A stretch of DNA of 64,000 bases from Albidovulum sp. (GTDB lineage Bacteria; Pseudomonadota; Alphaproteobacteria; Rhodobacterales; Rhodobacteraceae). The notes beneath the pieces are model-generated. The model saw only the letters and a program-made list of their open reading frames with translations. It was not told where the DNA came from and did not search any database. A program made the translations under genes and the position numbers. This document shows, one piece after another, positions 15,736 through 23,938 of this stretch. Position 1 is the first letter of the stretch, and each line of letters begins with the position of its first letter. The stretch spans positions 62,001 through 126,000 of the forward strand of contig JACKKB010000011.1 of the NCBI GenBank assembly GCA_020637635.1, read 5' to 3'.

Positions 15736-16060
15736 GGCGCCCGCGGCGGATGCGGCAACGCGGTTGTCCACTTTGTCGCGGCCTGTAATGGGGTGTAACG
15801 AATTTGTCAGCGATTTCATGGATTTGTGCGGAAGTGAAAAAAATTCCCCTTGTATTTCAGTGCATTGAGGCCTTCGCCTAAATTTTGGGCAAACTCACGA
15901 AGCCTGCCGAATACAAGGAAAATTTCCCGATGATCAAATCTTTTCCGCAGAGTTATCCACCGAATCCGTGGACAGGATTCCGCTTGCCTTTTCCGTCCCG
16001 GGCTTGCCGAGGGCAGGGGAATCGTGGCGCAGTGGCGGCAGCCGCGAGGAGGGGCGTCGC
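15736..16060. other. AT-rich intergenic region before uvrC with DnaA-box-like sites
   Basis: The stretch from about 15770 to 15960 is clearly less GC-rich than its surroundings. It contains TTGTCCAC (15764), TTATCCAC (15953) and GTGGACAG (15968), all similar to DnaA boxes. A 9-base inverted repeat is formed by CCTTGTATT (15848-15856) and AATACAAGG (15910-15918), next to the palindrome GGAAAATTTCC (15917-15927). The sites may regulate uvrC transcription. I see no other origin features. Confidence 0.4.
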
Positions 16061-17917
16061 GTGACCGGGGAAGCGCTTCAGGGCCATGCCGTCATCCAGT
16101 CCTATCTGAAGAGCCTGACTGCTCAGCCGGGGGTCTACCGGATGCTCGATGCCGAAGGCCGGGTGCTCTATGTCGGCAAGGCGCGCAACCTGAAGGCGCG
16201 GGTGTCGAACTACGCGCGGCCCGCGGGCCATTCCGCGCGGATCGCGCGGATGATCCATGCCACGCGGTCGATGATGTTCCTGACCACGCGGACCGAGACC
16301 GAGGCGCTGCTTCTCGAGCAGAACCTGATCAAGCAGTTGAAGCCCTATTTCAACGTCCTCCTGCGCGACGACAAGTCGTTCCCGAATATCCTCGTGTCGC
16401 ATGAGCACGCCTTCGCGCAGATCAAGAAGCACCGCGGGGCGAAGAAGGAAAAGGGCAACTACTATGGCCCCTTTGCCAGCGCCGGCGCGGTCGGGCGGAC
16501 GCTGAACCAGCTGCAGAAGGTGTTCTTGCTGCGCAACTGCTCGGACGCGGTCTTCCAGAGCCGCACGCGGCCCTGCCTGCTCTATCAGATCAAGCGTTGC
16601 AGCGCGCCCTGCGTCGGGTTCATCGATGCCGAAGGCTATGGCGCGCTCGTCGCCGATGCCGAACGCTTCCTGCAGGGCAAGACGACCGAGGTTCAGGCCC
16701 AGCTGGCCGGGCAGATGGCGGCAGCCTCCGAGGCGCTGGAGTTCGAGCGGGCGGCGGCGCTCAGGGACCGGATCAAGGCGCTGACGCAGGTGCAGTCGGC
16801 CCAGGGCATCAACCCGCGCGGCGTGGCCGAGGCGGATGTCGTGGCGCTGCATCTCGAGGGCGGTCAGGCCTGCGTGCAGGTTTTCTTCATCCGCGCCAAC
16901 CAGAGCTGGGGCAACCGCGACTTCTATCCCAAGACCGGCTCGGGCGCCGAGGCGCCCGAGGTGCTCGAGGCCTTTCTCGGCCAGTTCTACGCCGACAAGG
17001 AGCCACCGCGGCTCATCCTTCTGTCGCATCCGATCGAGGATGAGGACCTGATGACCGCGCTCTTGTCGGAGCGGGCCGGACGGCGGGTGGAGATAGCGGT
17101 GCCGCAGAGGGGCGAAAAGGCCGAACTGGTCGAGAACGCGGCCCGCAACGCCCGCGAGAGCCTTGCCCGCAAGATGAGCGAGAGCGCGGCGCAATCGAAG
17201 CTTCTGGAGGGGCTCGCCGATGCCTTCGACCTCGACGGCCCGCCGCGCCGGATCGAGGTCTACGACAACTCCCACATCATGGGCACCAACGCCGTCGGCG
17301 GGATGGTGGTCGCGGGTCCCGAGGGGTTCGTGAAGAGCCAGTACCGCAAGTTCAACATCAAGGGCACCGAGCTGACACCGGGCGACGATTTCGGCATGAT
17401 GAAGGAGGTTCTCACGCGGCGGTTCCAGCGGCTCCTGAAGGAGGATCCCGACCGCTCGACCGAAGCCTGGCCGGATCTTCTGTTGATCGATGGCGGCGCG
17501 GGGCAGGTCTCTGCCGTGATGGAGATCATGGAAGACCTCGGGGTCGAGGACATCGCCGTGATCGGGGTCGCGAAAGGGGTCGACCGAGACGCCGGGAAGG
17601 AGGAATTCCACCGCCCCGGCAAGTCCCCCTTCGCGCTGCCGCACAATTCGCCGGTCCTCTATTTCGTGCAGCGGCTCCGCGACGAGGCGCATCGTTGGGC
17701 CATCGGCGCCCATCGGGCCAAACGGGCCAAGGCCGTGGGGGCAACGCCGCTCGACGAGGTTCCGGGGGTCGGCGCGGCGCGCAAGCGCGCGCTCCTCCGG
17801 CATTTCGGATCGGCCAAGGCGGTGGCGCGGGCAGGGCTGGAAGACCTCAAGGCGGTCGAGGGGATTTCGGCAGCGACTGCGCAGGTGATCCATGATTTCT
17901 TCCATCCGGGCCAATAG
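16061..17917 (+). CDS. uvrC: Excinuclease ABC subunit C
   Basis: UvrC makes both incisions around a lesion in nucleotide excision repair with UvrA and UvrB. The GIY-YIG nuclease domain opens with QPGVYRMLDAEGRVLYVGKARNLK. Then come the UVR motif (LEFERAAALRDRIKAL), the RNase H-like domain (EVYDNSHIMG, LLIDGGAGQV) and tandem helix-hairpin-helix motifs at the end. I choose the GTG at 16061 because GAGGAGGGG lies 6 bases upstream. This gives 618 residues, close to the E. coli protein; a GTG at 15968 would add 31 unusual residues. AGGAGG overlaps the stop and points into the next, damaged gene. Confidence 0.96.
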   Translation: MTGEALQGHAVIQSYLKSLTAQPGVYRMLDAEGRVLYVGKARNLKARVSNYARPAGHSARIARMIHATRSMMFLTTRTETEALLLEQNLIKQLKPYFNVLLRDDKSFPNILVSHEHAFAQIKKHRGAKKEKGNYYGPFASAGAVGRTLNQLQKVFLLRNCSDAVFQSRTRPCLLYQIKRCSAPCVGFIDAEGYGALVADAERFLQGKTTEVQAQLAGQMAAASEALEFERAAALRDRIKALTQVQSAQGINPRGVAEADVVALHLEGGQACVQVFFIRANQSWGNRDFYPKTGSGAEAPEVLEAFLGQFYADKEPPRLILLSHPIEDEDLMTALLSERAGRRVEIAVPQRGEKAELVENAARNARESLARKMSESAAQSKLLEGLADAFDLDGPPRRIEVYDNSHIMGTNAVGGMVVAGPEGFVKSQYRKFNIKGTELTPGDDFGMMKEVLTRRFQRLLKEDPDRSTEAWPDLLLIDGGAGQVSAVMEIMEDLGVEDIAVIGVAKGVDRDAGKEEFHRPGKSPFALPHNSPVLYFVQRLRDEAHRWAIGAHRAKRAKAVGATPLDEVPGVGAARKRALLRHFGSAKAVARAGLEDLKAVEGISAATAQVIHDFFHPGQ

Positions 17918-18172
17918 GAGGCGCGACTGAGACAGGCTGACGAGAACAGGTGCCCGGTCTGCGAGGATGCGAATGGCTCGCATTGCGATAGCTGCCGAAC
18001 CAGCGGCGACTGATACGGGTATCAGTGCAGCAGATGCGGCGATTACGAAATCAGCAGGACGGCGCGGGTCGACTGGTTCCGGTCTCCCCGAAGAGCCCTG
18101 ACGGCCCTTCAGCGCGCGGCCCTGTCCCATCGGTCGAGAACCGCTTCGCAAGGGGGCGAACGGGTTGTCGTC
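17918..18172 (+). pseudogene. Broken zinc-ribbon N-terminal part of the next gene
   Basis: In the same frame as the gene at 18173, the bases after the uvrC stop encode a cysteine-rich segment. It reads CPVC, then HCDSC, a TGA stop at 18011-18013, then YQCSRCGDYEIS, an Arg-rich linker and on into the downstream protein without another stop. A perfect AGGAGG (17916-17921) precedes it, but only CTG (17927) lies at the right distance; there is no ATG, GTG or TTG. The zinc-ribbon domain seems inactivated by a lost start and a nonsense codon. Sequencing error at 18011-18013 cannot be excluded. Confidence 0.6.
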
Positions 18173-18916
18173 ATGTCTGACTGGCTCGACCATTTCGTTC
18201 AGAACGCCAGACTGCCTGGCGCCCCCGAGCAACTTGCGAACCTCATTCGTCGGATCGGCGAGTGCATGGCCGAAACAGGCGACGGCTTTCCCTGCGATGT
18301 CGTGACCGAGACTGCCGTCGTCGGTGCGTTCAGCAAGGAGATGCTTCAGCAGCTTTGTCGGGATGCGGAAGAGGCGGGACTGATCCGCAGGTTTGGCGTG
18401 ACGTCGCTCGGCCAGGTCCCGGGGCGTGGCTCTCTGAGTGTGCCGGTCTATGGCCTGACGCTCCAAGGCTGGGATCGCTTTGAGGCCGAGCGCAAGGGCG
18501 GATTCTCCGGGCGCTACGGGTTTCTCGCGATGAAGTTCGCAGACGGCATTCTGGACGGCTTAGCCGAAACGACCATCAAGCCGGCGGTCAAGCGCGGCAC
18601 GGGCCATGACCTTGTCGATCTTCGCGTTGTCCCGCGCGCAGGAATCATCGACAACATCATGCGGCAACAGATACGCGACGCGGCCTTCGTCCTGGCGGAC
18701 CTGACGCATGACAATTTTGGTGCCTATCGGGAAGCCGGCTATGCTGAGGGCCTCGGGAAACCCGTGATCTATCTTTGCGAGCAGTCGAAGTCTGACAGCA
18801 AGAGGACTCATTTCGACACAAACCACTGCACGACCGTCCTTTGGGAGGCGGGCGCCGTAGATCGCTTCGAGACTCAGCTGATTGCGACGCTCAGGCGGTC
18901 GCTAAATCTCTTCTGA
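18173..18916 (+). CDS. Nucleoside 2-deoxyribosyltransferase/TIR-like domain protein
   Basis: From the ATG at 18173 the protein has 247 residues. The first 100 or so look like a winged-helix or linker region. The C-terminal domain has FLAMKFADGILD, then VDLRVVPRAGIIDNIM, IRDAAFVLADLTHDNFGAYREAGYAEGLGKPVIYLCE and HFDTNH. This Rossmann-like pattern belongs to the nucleoside deoxyribosyltransferase/TIR-like superfamily, which cuts N-glycosidic bonds or binds nucleotides. The glutamate in EAGYAEG is the likely catalytic residue. It lies between uvrC and pgsA, looks acquired, and has lost its zinc-ribbon start. Function unknown; a nucleotide-signalling or defence role is only possible. Confidence 0.65.
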   Translation: MSDWLDHFVQNARLPGAPEQLANLIRRIGECMAETGDGFPCDVVTETAVVGAFSKEMLQQLCRDAEEAGLIRRFGVTSLGQVPGRGSLSVPVYGLTLQGWDRFEAERKGGFSGRYGFLAMKFADGILDGLAETTIKPAVKRGTGHDLVDLRVVPRAGIIDNIMRQQIRDAAFVLADLTHDNFGAYREAGYAEGLGKPVIYLCEQSKSDSKRTHFDTNHCTTVLWEAGAVDRFETQLIATLRRSLNLF

Positions 18917-18978
18917 ACCACCCGTATCTGCCGCGGAATCGGGGCCGGGTCCGCCGTCGGCACGGCCATATGCGTGGC

Positions 18979-19205
18979 GCGTTCGATTTCCATGCGGCCA
19001 TCGAAGTCTGCGCCGGACGGCGGTGCAACCGCCGGGCCGGGCGCTTGCCCGGGTTGCGCTCGCCGCAGGTTGCGCCGACCAGTCCCGCATCGGCCGCGCG
19101 GCGCGTCGCGCGACGGGATGCTCGCCGGCCCGTCTCGATGCGCTGATCGAGACCGAGGAGCCGGCCTGGCGCGACCGGCTGATCGGAGCCCGGTTCTGCG
19201 GGTGC
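18979..19205 (+). pseudogene. Remnant of an AraC-family regulator (C-terminal helix-turn-helix)
   Basis: From 19035 the frame reads GRALARVALAAGCADQSRIG followed by RAARRATGCSPARL. This is the second helix-turn-helix and signature of AraC/XylS regulators. The preceding FDFHAAIEVCAGRR (18979-19020), which matches the helix before it, is in another frame, so a frameshift lies near 19020-19035. No N-terminal domain or start is present. It fills the gap up to pgsA, into whose start it runs. I read it as a decayed gene fragment. Confidence 0.5.
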
Positions 19206-19251
19206 ACGCACCCCTCTTCCCCCGCTCCGATGCATCCGCTACTCATGCGCT

Positions 19252-19929
19252 ATGACCTGGACGATCCCCAACCTGCTGACGGTCATTCGTCTTGTCGCCG
19301 CGCCTGGCGTGGCGGTCATGTTCCTTTACTTCCATCGGCCGCTCGCGGACTGGTTCGCGCTGGCGCTTTTCGTCGGTGCGGCGATCACGGACTATTTCGA
19401 CGGCTACCTCGCCCGGCTGTGGAAGCAGGAATCCAAGTTCGGGGCCATGCTCGACCCGATTGCCGACAAGGCCATGGTGGTGATCGCGATCATGATCCTC
19501 ACCGGCTACAACGGCATGAACGCCTGGCTGATCCTGCCCGCCACGGTCATCCTCTTCCGCGAGGTCTTCGTTTCGGGCCTGCGCGAGTTTCTCGGCGCGC
19601 GGGCCGGCACGCTCAAGGTGACGCCGCTCGCGAAGTGGAAGACCACCGCGCAGATGGTGGCGATCGCGGTCCTTTTCCTTGCGACCGGGCTCGACCATCT
19701 CGAAGGGATCGCCCGGCGCGGGCTGACGACCGAGCAATATGCAAATCTGGTGTCCCAGGGGCTCGCCGATCCGATACGGTCCTGCGGCATCAGGGGCTGT
19801 TCGTCCTATGCGACGATCGCGGGCTTCGCGCTCATGTGGATCGCGGCGGCGCTCACCTTCCTCACGGGCTGGGACTATTTCAAGCGCGCGCTGCCCTTCC
19901 TGCGCGACAATGACAAGGAAGGCAGATGA
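19252..19929 (+). CDS. pgsA: CDP-diacylglycerol--glycerol-3-phosphate 3-phosphatidyltransferase
   Basis: This inner-membrane enzyme starts phosphatidylglycerol synthesis, joining CDP-diacylglycerol and glycerol 3-phosphate. The 225 residues begin MTWTIPNLLTVIRL. They contain the CDP-alcohol phosphotransferase motif DYFDGYLAR followed by GAMLDPIADK, with the four metal-binding aspartates. Several membrane helices follow. Its stop overlaps moaD by 4 bases. In E. coli and many relatives pgsA directly follows uvrC; here 1.3 kb of other sequence separates them. Confidence 0.96.
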   Translation: MTWTIPNLLTVIRLVAAPGVAVMFLYFHRPLADWFALALFVGAAITDYFDGYLARLWKQESKFGAMLDPIADKAMVVIAIMILTGYNGMNAWLILPATVILFREVFVSGLREFLGARAGTLKVTPLAKWKTTAQMVAIAVLFLATGLDHLEGIARRGLTTEQYANLVSQGLADPIRSCGIRGCSSYATIAGFALMWIAAALTFLTGWDYFKRALPFLRDNDKEGR

Positions 19930-20174
19930 TCACCGTCCTCTATTTCGCCTGGGTGCGCGAGCGGATCGGGCTGCCGCGCGAGCGGATCGAAAGCTCGGCC
20001 AAGACCGTGGCCGAACTGGTCGAGGAGCTGAAGGCGCGCGAAGAGCGCTATGCGGCGGCCTTCGCCGATCTGAAGGCGCTGCGCGTCGCGCTCGATCAGG
20101 AGCTGGCGGATTTCACGGCGCCGCTCGCCGGGGTGCGCGAGATCGCGTTCTTCCCGCCGATGACGGGGGGCTGA
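19926..20174 (+). CDS. moaD: Molybdopterin synthase sulfur carrier subunit
   Basis: The 82-residue ubiquitin-like protein begins MITVLYFAWVRERIG and ends with the obligatory PPMTGG. Its terminal glycine carries the thiocarboxylate used to sulfurate precursor Z. It works with MoaE, encoded next. It overlaps the pgsA stop (ATGA) and ends 2 bases before moaE, so the three genes are one transcript. Confidence 0.95.
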   Translation: MITVLYFAWVRERIGLPRERIESSAKTVAELVEELKAREERYAAAFADLKALRVALDQELADFTAPLAGVREIAFFPPMTGG

Positions 20175-20176
20175 GG

Positions 20177-20617
20177 ATGCGCGTAAGCGTTCAGGCCGAA
20201 CCGTTCGATTTCGGCGCCGAATGCGCGGATTTCGGCCGGGGCGGGCGCGATGTCGGCGCGGTCGTCAGTTTTCTTGGCGTCGTGCGCGACGACAGCGGCG
20301 CGCTGAAGCGCATGGAGGTCGAGCACTACCCCGGCATGACCGAACGGGCGATCACCGAGATCGCCGAGGAGGCGCGTCGGCGCTGGGACCTGGCCGACCT
20401 TCTCGTCATCCATCGCCACGGCGCGCTCCTGCCGGGCGAGCCGATCATGATGGTGGCCACCGCCGCGCGCCACCGCGCCGCTGCCTTCGAGGCGGCCGAG
20501 TTCCTGATGGACTATCTCAAGTCCCGCGCGCCCTTCTGGAAGAAGGAAACCGGCACGGATGGTTCCCGATGGGTCGCGGCGAGGGATGAGGACGAGGACG
20601 CTCTGGCGCGGTGGTAG
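20177..20617 (+). CDS. moaE: Molybdopterin synthase catalytic subunit
   Basis: The 146-residue protein contains VGAVVSFLGVVRD, the active-site region EHYPGMTERAI, HRHGALLPGE and the lysine-rich KSRAPFWKKE that takes part in catalysis. MoaE and two MoaD subunits turn cyclic pyranopterin monophosphate into molybdopterin. The start at 20177 follows GGGGGGCTGAGG. The gene converges on the minus-strand gene at 20646 with only 28 bases between. Confidence 0.95.
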   Translation: MRVSVQAEPFDFGAECADFGRGGRDVGAVVSFLGVVRDDSGALKRMEVEHYPGMTERAITEIAEEARRRWDLADLLVIHRHGALLPGEPIMMVATAARHRAAAFEAAEFLMDYLKSRAPFWKKETGTDGSRWVAARDEDEDALARW

Positions 20618-20645
20618 GGGGCGCAGATCGGGCCGTCCGGTCAGA

Positions 20646-21047
20646 TCAGCGCAGCACCCAGAGATTTGGTCGCGCCTTCCCGTCCCGGTACATCCGCAGC
20701 TCTTTCTTGCTGACGCGCTCAACCTGGAAGCAGGCGTGGCCATCACCCCAGTTTTCGCACCACTGGCCGTTTTCGACGTACCATTTTGACTTGAAGTCTG
20801 CCCCGCCGGACTTGCCCGCGATGACGCCCTTCTTCTTCTTGCCGTCGAAGGCGCTGTAGGCCTGGACCCACTTTTCTCCCTGATCCGTCTTGCCGTCGAT
20901 CGTGGAACCGGGAATCGTCGCCAGCAGTTCGTCCTCGGACATGAACGTCTGTGCCGCGACCGGGGTCGCGAAAAGGAAGAGCGATGCGGCGAGCGCCGCG
21001 GAGGGCATGAGGCAGGCGGAGAGCTGTCGGCGCATGGTCCTCAACAT
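20646..21047 (-). CDS. Small secreted protein of unknown function
   Basis: The 133-residue protein starts at the complement of 21047, with AGGGAG 7 bases upstream. An N-terminal signal peptide (hydrophobic stretch LAASLFLFATPVAAQ) is followed by a compact domain. This domain has GSTIDGKTDQG, a lysine-rich FDGKKKKG loop, and the paired tryptophan/cysteine segment KWYVENGQWCENW with a second cysteine in HACFQV. The two cysteines could form a disulfide. I cannot name a family with confidence; it recalls small periplasmic DUF995-like proteins. Confidence 0.7.
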   Translation of the reverse strand: MLRTMRRQLSACLMPSAALAASLFLFATPVAAQTFMSEDELLATIPGSTIDGKTDQGEKWVQAYSAFDGKKKKGVIAGKSGGADFKSKWYVENGQWCENWGDGHACFQVERVSKKELRMYRDGKARPNLWVLR

Positions 21048-21155
21048 CGAAGAACTCCCTGAAATCTGTGGCCGGCACACCCCGCCGGCGATCGACGCAT
21101 GACTGCCGCGCCGATCCAAAGATACTCCCGAATCCGAGTCGCTCCTACGCCGTCG

Positions 21156-21482
21156 TCAGGCCTTGCTCACCCGCTCGATATAGGCGCGCAGTTCTTCGGC
21201 CTCGTGGCGCGCATCGCGCAGGCCATCCATCGCGGCGCGCAGTTCCGCCTCGGTCTGGGAGAGCTTGTTGGTCAGTTCGGCCTCGCGCCGTTCGAGATAG
21301 GCGATGGCCTGGTCGCGGGTTTCCTCGGCCTCGTGCAGATCACGCGCCATCTTGTCGAGCTCGCCCATCTCGGTCTGGGTGACGCGCGTCAGGCGGTGCA
21401 GCAGCCAGCAGGTGAACCAGCCGAGCGCAAAGGCCACGAACAGGATGACGGCGGTCGCAACGATGAATTCTGTTCTGTTCAT
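21156..21482 (-). CDS. Membrane-anchored coiled-coil protein
   Basis: This 108-residue protein has one N-terminal membrane helix (about residues 6-28) followed by a continuous coiled coil rich in E, R, A and L up to the end. The heptad pattern starts at about residue 38. No enzymatic motif is seen. It lies 53 bases downstream of the OmpA/BON-domain gene on the same strand, so an envelope-scaffold role is possible. That is inference from position and architecture only. Confidence 0.7.
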   Translation of the reverse strand: MNRTEFIVATAVILFVAFALGWFTCWLLHRLTRVTQTEMGELDKMARDLHEAEETRDQAIAYLERREAELTNKLSQTEAELRAAMDGLRDARHEAEELRAYIERVSKA

Positions 21483-21535
21483 GGCGCTGCTTTCGTTCTT
21501 TCGGTGCCGAGGGTCAAGCCCCGTGCAGGGCGGCG

Positions 21536-23872
21536 TCAGTTGCTCTTTTGCGGGCGGGGTCGCGGGCGCACGGTCTCGGGCCCGGGGGTCAGGACCGGAA
21601 GCCCGGAGGGCTCTGCCGCGGTGTCGCCGGCGGGCGCGGCAGCGGGTGCCGGCTCCACGCTCGGCTCCACGCCCGGCTCCGGGGTGGTCGCGGTTGCCGT
21701 CCCATCGCCCGACCCGGCTGTTTCATCCGGCGGGCCGAGCTCGTCGCCCGAGCCGAGATCGGTTCCGGCACTGGCTCCTCCGGTGGCGAAATCGCCCGAT
21801 GCCCCGTCCCCCGAACCTGCGTCGCCAGAACCTGCGTCCCCCGAACCTGCGTCCCCCGAACCTGCGTCGCCCGAACCTGCGTCGACTGAGCCTGTGTCGG
21901 CAGAGCCCGCGTCCGCGGGAAGCGCGGTCTGCGAGGTCGCAGTACCGGCCGCTTCGCCCGCCGTTTCGCTGGCGGCCCCGGGGGCGGCCTCGGGGGCGGT
22001 CTCGGTGGCGGTGCCGGCCTCGGGAGTGCCGGTGGTCGTCAGCAGGCGGAACTCGATGCGCCGGTTCGCCTCGCGCCCGGCTTCGGTGCCGTTGTCGGCG
22101 ATCGGGTTCTCTTCACCGTAGCCGACCGCGGTGAGGTTGCCGGTCAGCACCCGGCGATCCATGAGCGAGGTCAGCACCGCCTGGGCGCGGTCGCGGCTCA
22201 GCGCGAGGTTCATCTCCTCGCGGCCCTGGCTGTCGGTATAGCCGCCGATCTCCATCGGGAAATCCGTGCAATCCTTCATCCGGGCGGCAACCTTGTCCAG
22301 TGTCTCGGCGGCGTCCGGCGTGATCTGCGCCGAGCCGGGCTCGAAATTGATCTTGTGGCTGGCGAGGATCGCGTTGATCTCGGCGGCACATTCCTCGGCG
22401 GTGGGCAGGCCGAGAAGGGGATCGAGCTTGGGGTCGTAGCGGATCTCGAGCTTGAAGTTCGCGCCCTCGCCGAGCTTCGAGGACAGGATCCGGGCGGCCG
22501 CATCGCTGGCCCCCTGCGCGCCCGTGACGCCGGCGATGGTGACCAGATCGGGGCGGACCTTCGCGCTGCCGTCATGAAGCTCTCCGAGTGCCTCGAGGGC
22601 GGCAAGCAGACGCACGGCCCAGCCGCCGGGAAGATCGGGGGTGATGCGCATCGCCGGGGTGACATTGCTGCCGCCGAACTTGGCGCGGGCGAAGTTCTCG
22701 ACGGCGTCGCGCGTCAGCTCGCTGCCGATGCGGCCGCGCAAGGCGAGCCGGCCCTCGGCATCGAGCGTCGCGGTGAATTCCGGAACCACCTCGGGCGTGT
22801 TGGCCTCGGCCGGTTTCGGCGTCAGCGTGGCGTGCAGCGAAAAGACCTCGGGCAGTCCCGATTCGAGTTCGCCCACCACGCGGTCGAAGGTCGCCTGATC
22901 GACGCTCTCGGCCGCGATGAGCGAAATGTCGGCATCGGAATAGGTGATGGATCCGGCGCCAAGCTCTGCCAAGGCCTTCAGCCCGAGCGTTACCGCCTCG
23001 CTCCAGGCCGGGGTCGGCACGCCGAGCCCGATCGTGCAACTGGCGCCGGGCGCGCCCGCGGCCGCGGCGGCGGCAAGGATCTGGTCACGGGCCTGTTCGC
23101 TATCGGCCGCGCAGGCATCGAATCGCGGGCCGTCGGCGTCGATCAGGAACCGCAGCGTGAAGGGCGCGATGACCGGGCGCGGGGCGGAGATGTCGAGGGC
23201 CACGACGAGGCCCCTGGGCGTGGCCCGCTTCAGCCGGCTTTCAAGCCGCGCCTTTTCCTGCGGGCTGTCGGAGATCGCCGTGACCGCGACCTTGCCGGCG
23301 CTGATCGATATCTTCGAACGCGGCAGTTCCGCCAGCGCGCGAATGCCGTAGTCGACCGAGGCCTGCCAGTTGTCGGGCACCGGATGGGCAGCCGTCTCGA
23401 GCATGTCGATCACCTTGCCGGCTCCTGCCAGATCGCCGAGTTGCGCCACGAGCGCGTCATGCTGGGCGCCGTCGGGCACGAGGCCGATAAGCGAGATGCC
23501 GTCGTCGTTTCGCAGGATCTCGACGGTGTAGTCGGGGGCCTTCAGGGCCTCGGCGTCGCTCACGCCCATCGCGTCGATGAGCCGGTTCGAATCGACGACC
23601 GTGCCGGCGGCAGCGAGCGCGCGGAACCGCGCGGCCTCGGTGGGCGCGGTGCCGGTCAGCGTCAGCTGCAGCCCGTCGGCCTCGACCGCGGCCCAGTCGA
23701 ACCCCTCGGCCTGGAGCACGGAATCGACCCCGTCGGCCGAGCGCTGTTCGACGACCGTCGCGGCCCAGCTTGCCGCGAGTAGGCTCAGGAGCGCCGCGAC
23801 CACGAGCGTGGCGGGCAGCAGGATCGCGCGGGTCAGATAGCTGCGGGGCACGGGGGGCAGGGACAGCGGCAT
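21536..23872 (-). CDS. OmpA-family envelope protein with repeated BON-like domains
   Basis: The 778 residues start with an N-terminal membrane anchor (about 15-36). About 490 residues follow that look like several BON/secretin-type alpha-beta repeats, with recurring phrases such as ISLIGLVPDG, KVAVTAIS and RLALRGRIG. The OmpA peptidoglycan-binding domain (about 500-610) contains INFEPGSAQITPDAAETLD, GYTDSQG and NRRIEFRL. The last 160 residues are a low-complexity Ala/Gly/Ser/Asp/Glu tail with DAGSG repeats. It probably links the envelope to peptidoglycan. Confidence 0.85.
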   Translation of the reverse strand: MPLSLPPVPRSYLTRAILLPATLVVAALLSLLAASWAATVVEQRSADGVDSVLQAEGFDWAAVEADGLQLTLTGTAPTEAARFRALAAAGTVVDSNRLIDAMGVSDAEALKAPDYTVEILRNDDGISLIGLVPDGAQHDALVAQLGDLAGAGKVIDMLETAAHPVPDNWQASVDYGIRALAELPRSKISISAGKVAVTAISDSPQEKARLESRLKRATPRGLVVALDISAPRPVIAPFTLRFLIDADGPRFDACAADSEQARDQILAAAAAAGAPGASCTIGLGVPTPAWSEAVTLGLKALAELGAGSITYSDADISLIAAESVDQATFDRVVGELESGLPEVFSLHATLTPKPAEANTPEVVPEFTATLDAEGRLALRGRIGSELTRDAVENFARAKFGGSNVTPAMRITPDLPGGWAVRLLAALEALGELHDGSAKVRPDLVTIAGVTGAQGASDAAARILSSKLGEGANFKLEIRYDPKLDPLLGLPTAEECAAEINAILASHKINFEPGSAQITPDAAETLDKVAARMKDCTDFPMEIGGYTDSQGREEMNLALSRDRAQAVLTSLMDRRVLTGNLTAVGYGEENPIADNGTEAGREANRRIEFRLLTTTGTPEAGTATETAPEAAPGAASETAGEAAGTATSQTALPADAGSADTGSVDAGSGDAGSGDAGSGDAGSGDAGSGDGASGDFATGGASAGTDLGSGDELGPPDETAGSGDGTATATTPEPGVEPSVEPAPAAAPAGDTAAEPSGLPVLTPGPETVRPRPRPQKSN
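21811..21915. repeat. Seven 15-base tandem repeats inside the OmpA-family gene
   Basis: Seven units of about 15 bases, with the core CCCGAACCTGCGTC, run from 21811 to 21915 and encode DAGSG-type pentapeptides on the minus strand. The central units are nearly identical and the right-hand ones diverge. Whole-codon units allow length change by slippage without frameshift. Confidence 0.85.
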
Positions 23873-23938
23873 GAGTCTGCGAGCTTTCGCCGGTTACGCT
23901 AGGACCCAGCGTTTAGGGGCGGGCCCGGTGAGGTTCAA

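Noticed and set aside
15736..16060. Chromosomal replication origin
   Set aside because: Only three imperfect DnaA-like sites; none of the usual alphaproteobacterial origin neighbours (dnaA, hemE, parA/parB) is nearby.
18011..18013. In-frame TGA considered as a selenocysteine codon
   Set aside because: The stop lies between zinc-ribbon cysteines, not at a redox site; no obvious hairpin follows, and the start codon is missing too, so decay or error is simpler.
15953..18466. 837-codon minus-strand frame over uvrC
   Set aside because: Antisense shadow; UvrC on the plus strand has a complete set of family motifs.
19023..19913. Plus-strand frame across pgsA read as an AraC-type protein fused to a long tail
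   Set aside because: Only the first 60 codons resemble AraC; the rest is the out-of-frame shadow of pgsA.
21811..21915. Short regular repeats considered as a CRISPR array
   Set aside because: Units are 15 bases long, directly adjacent with no spacers, and encode DAGSG in frame, so they are coding tandem repeats.
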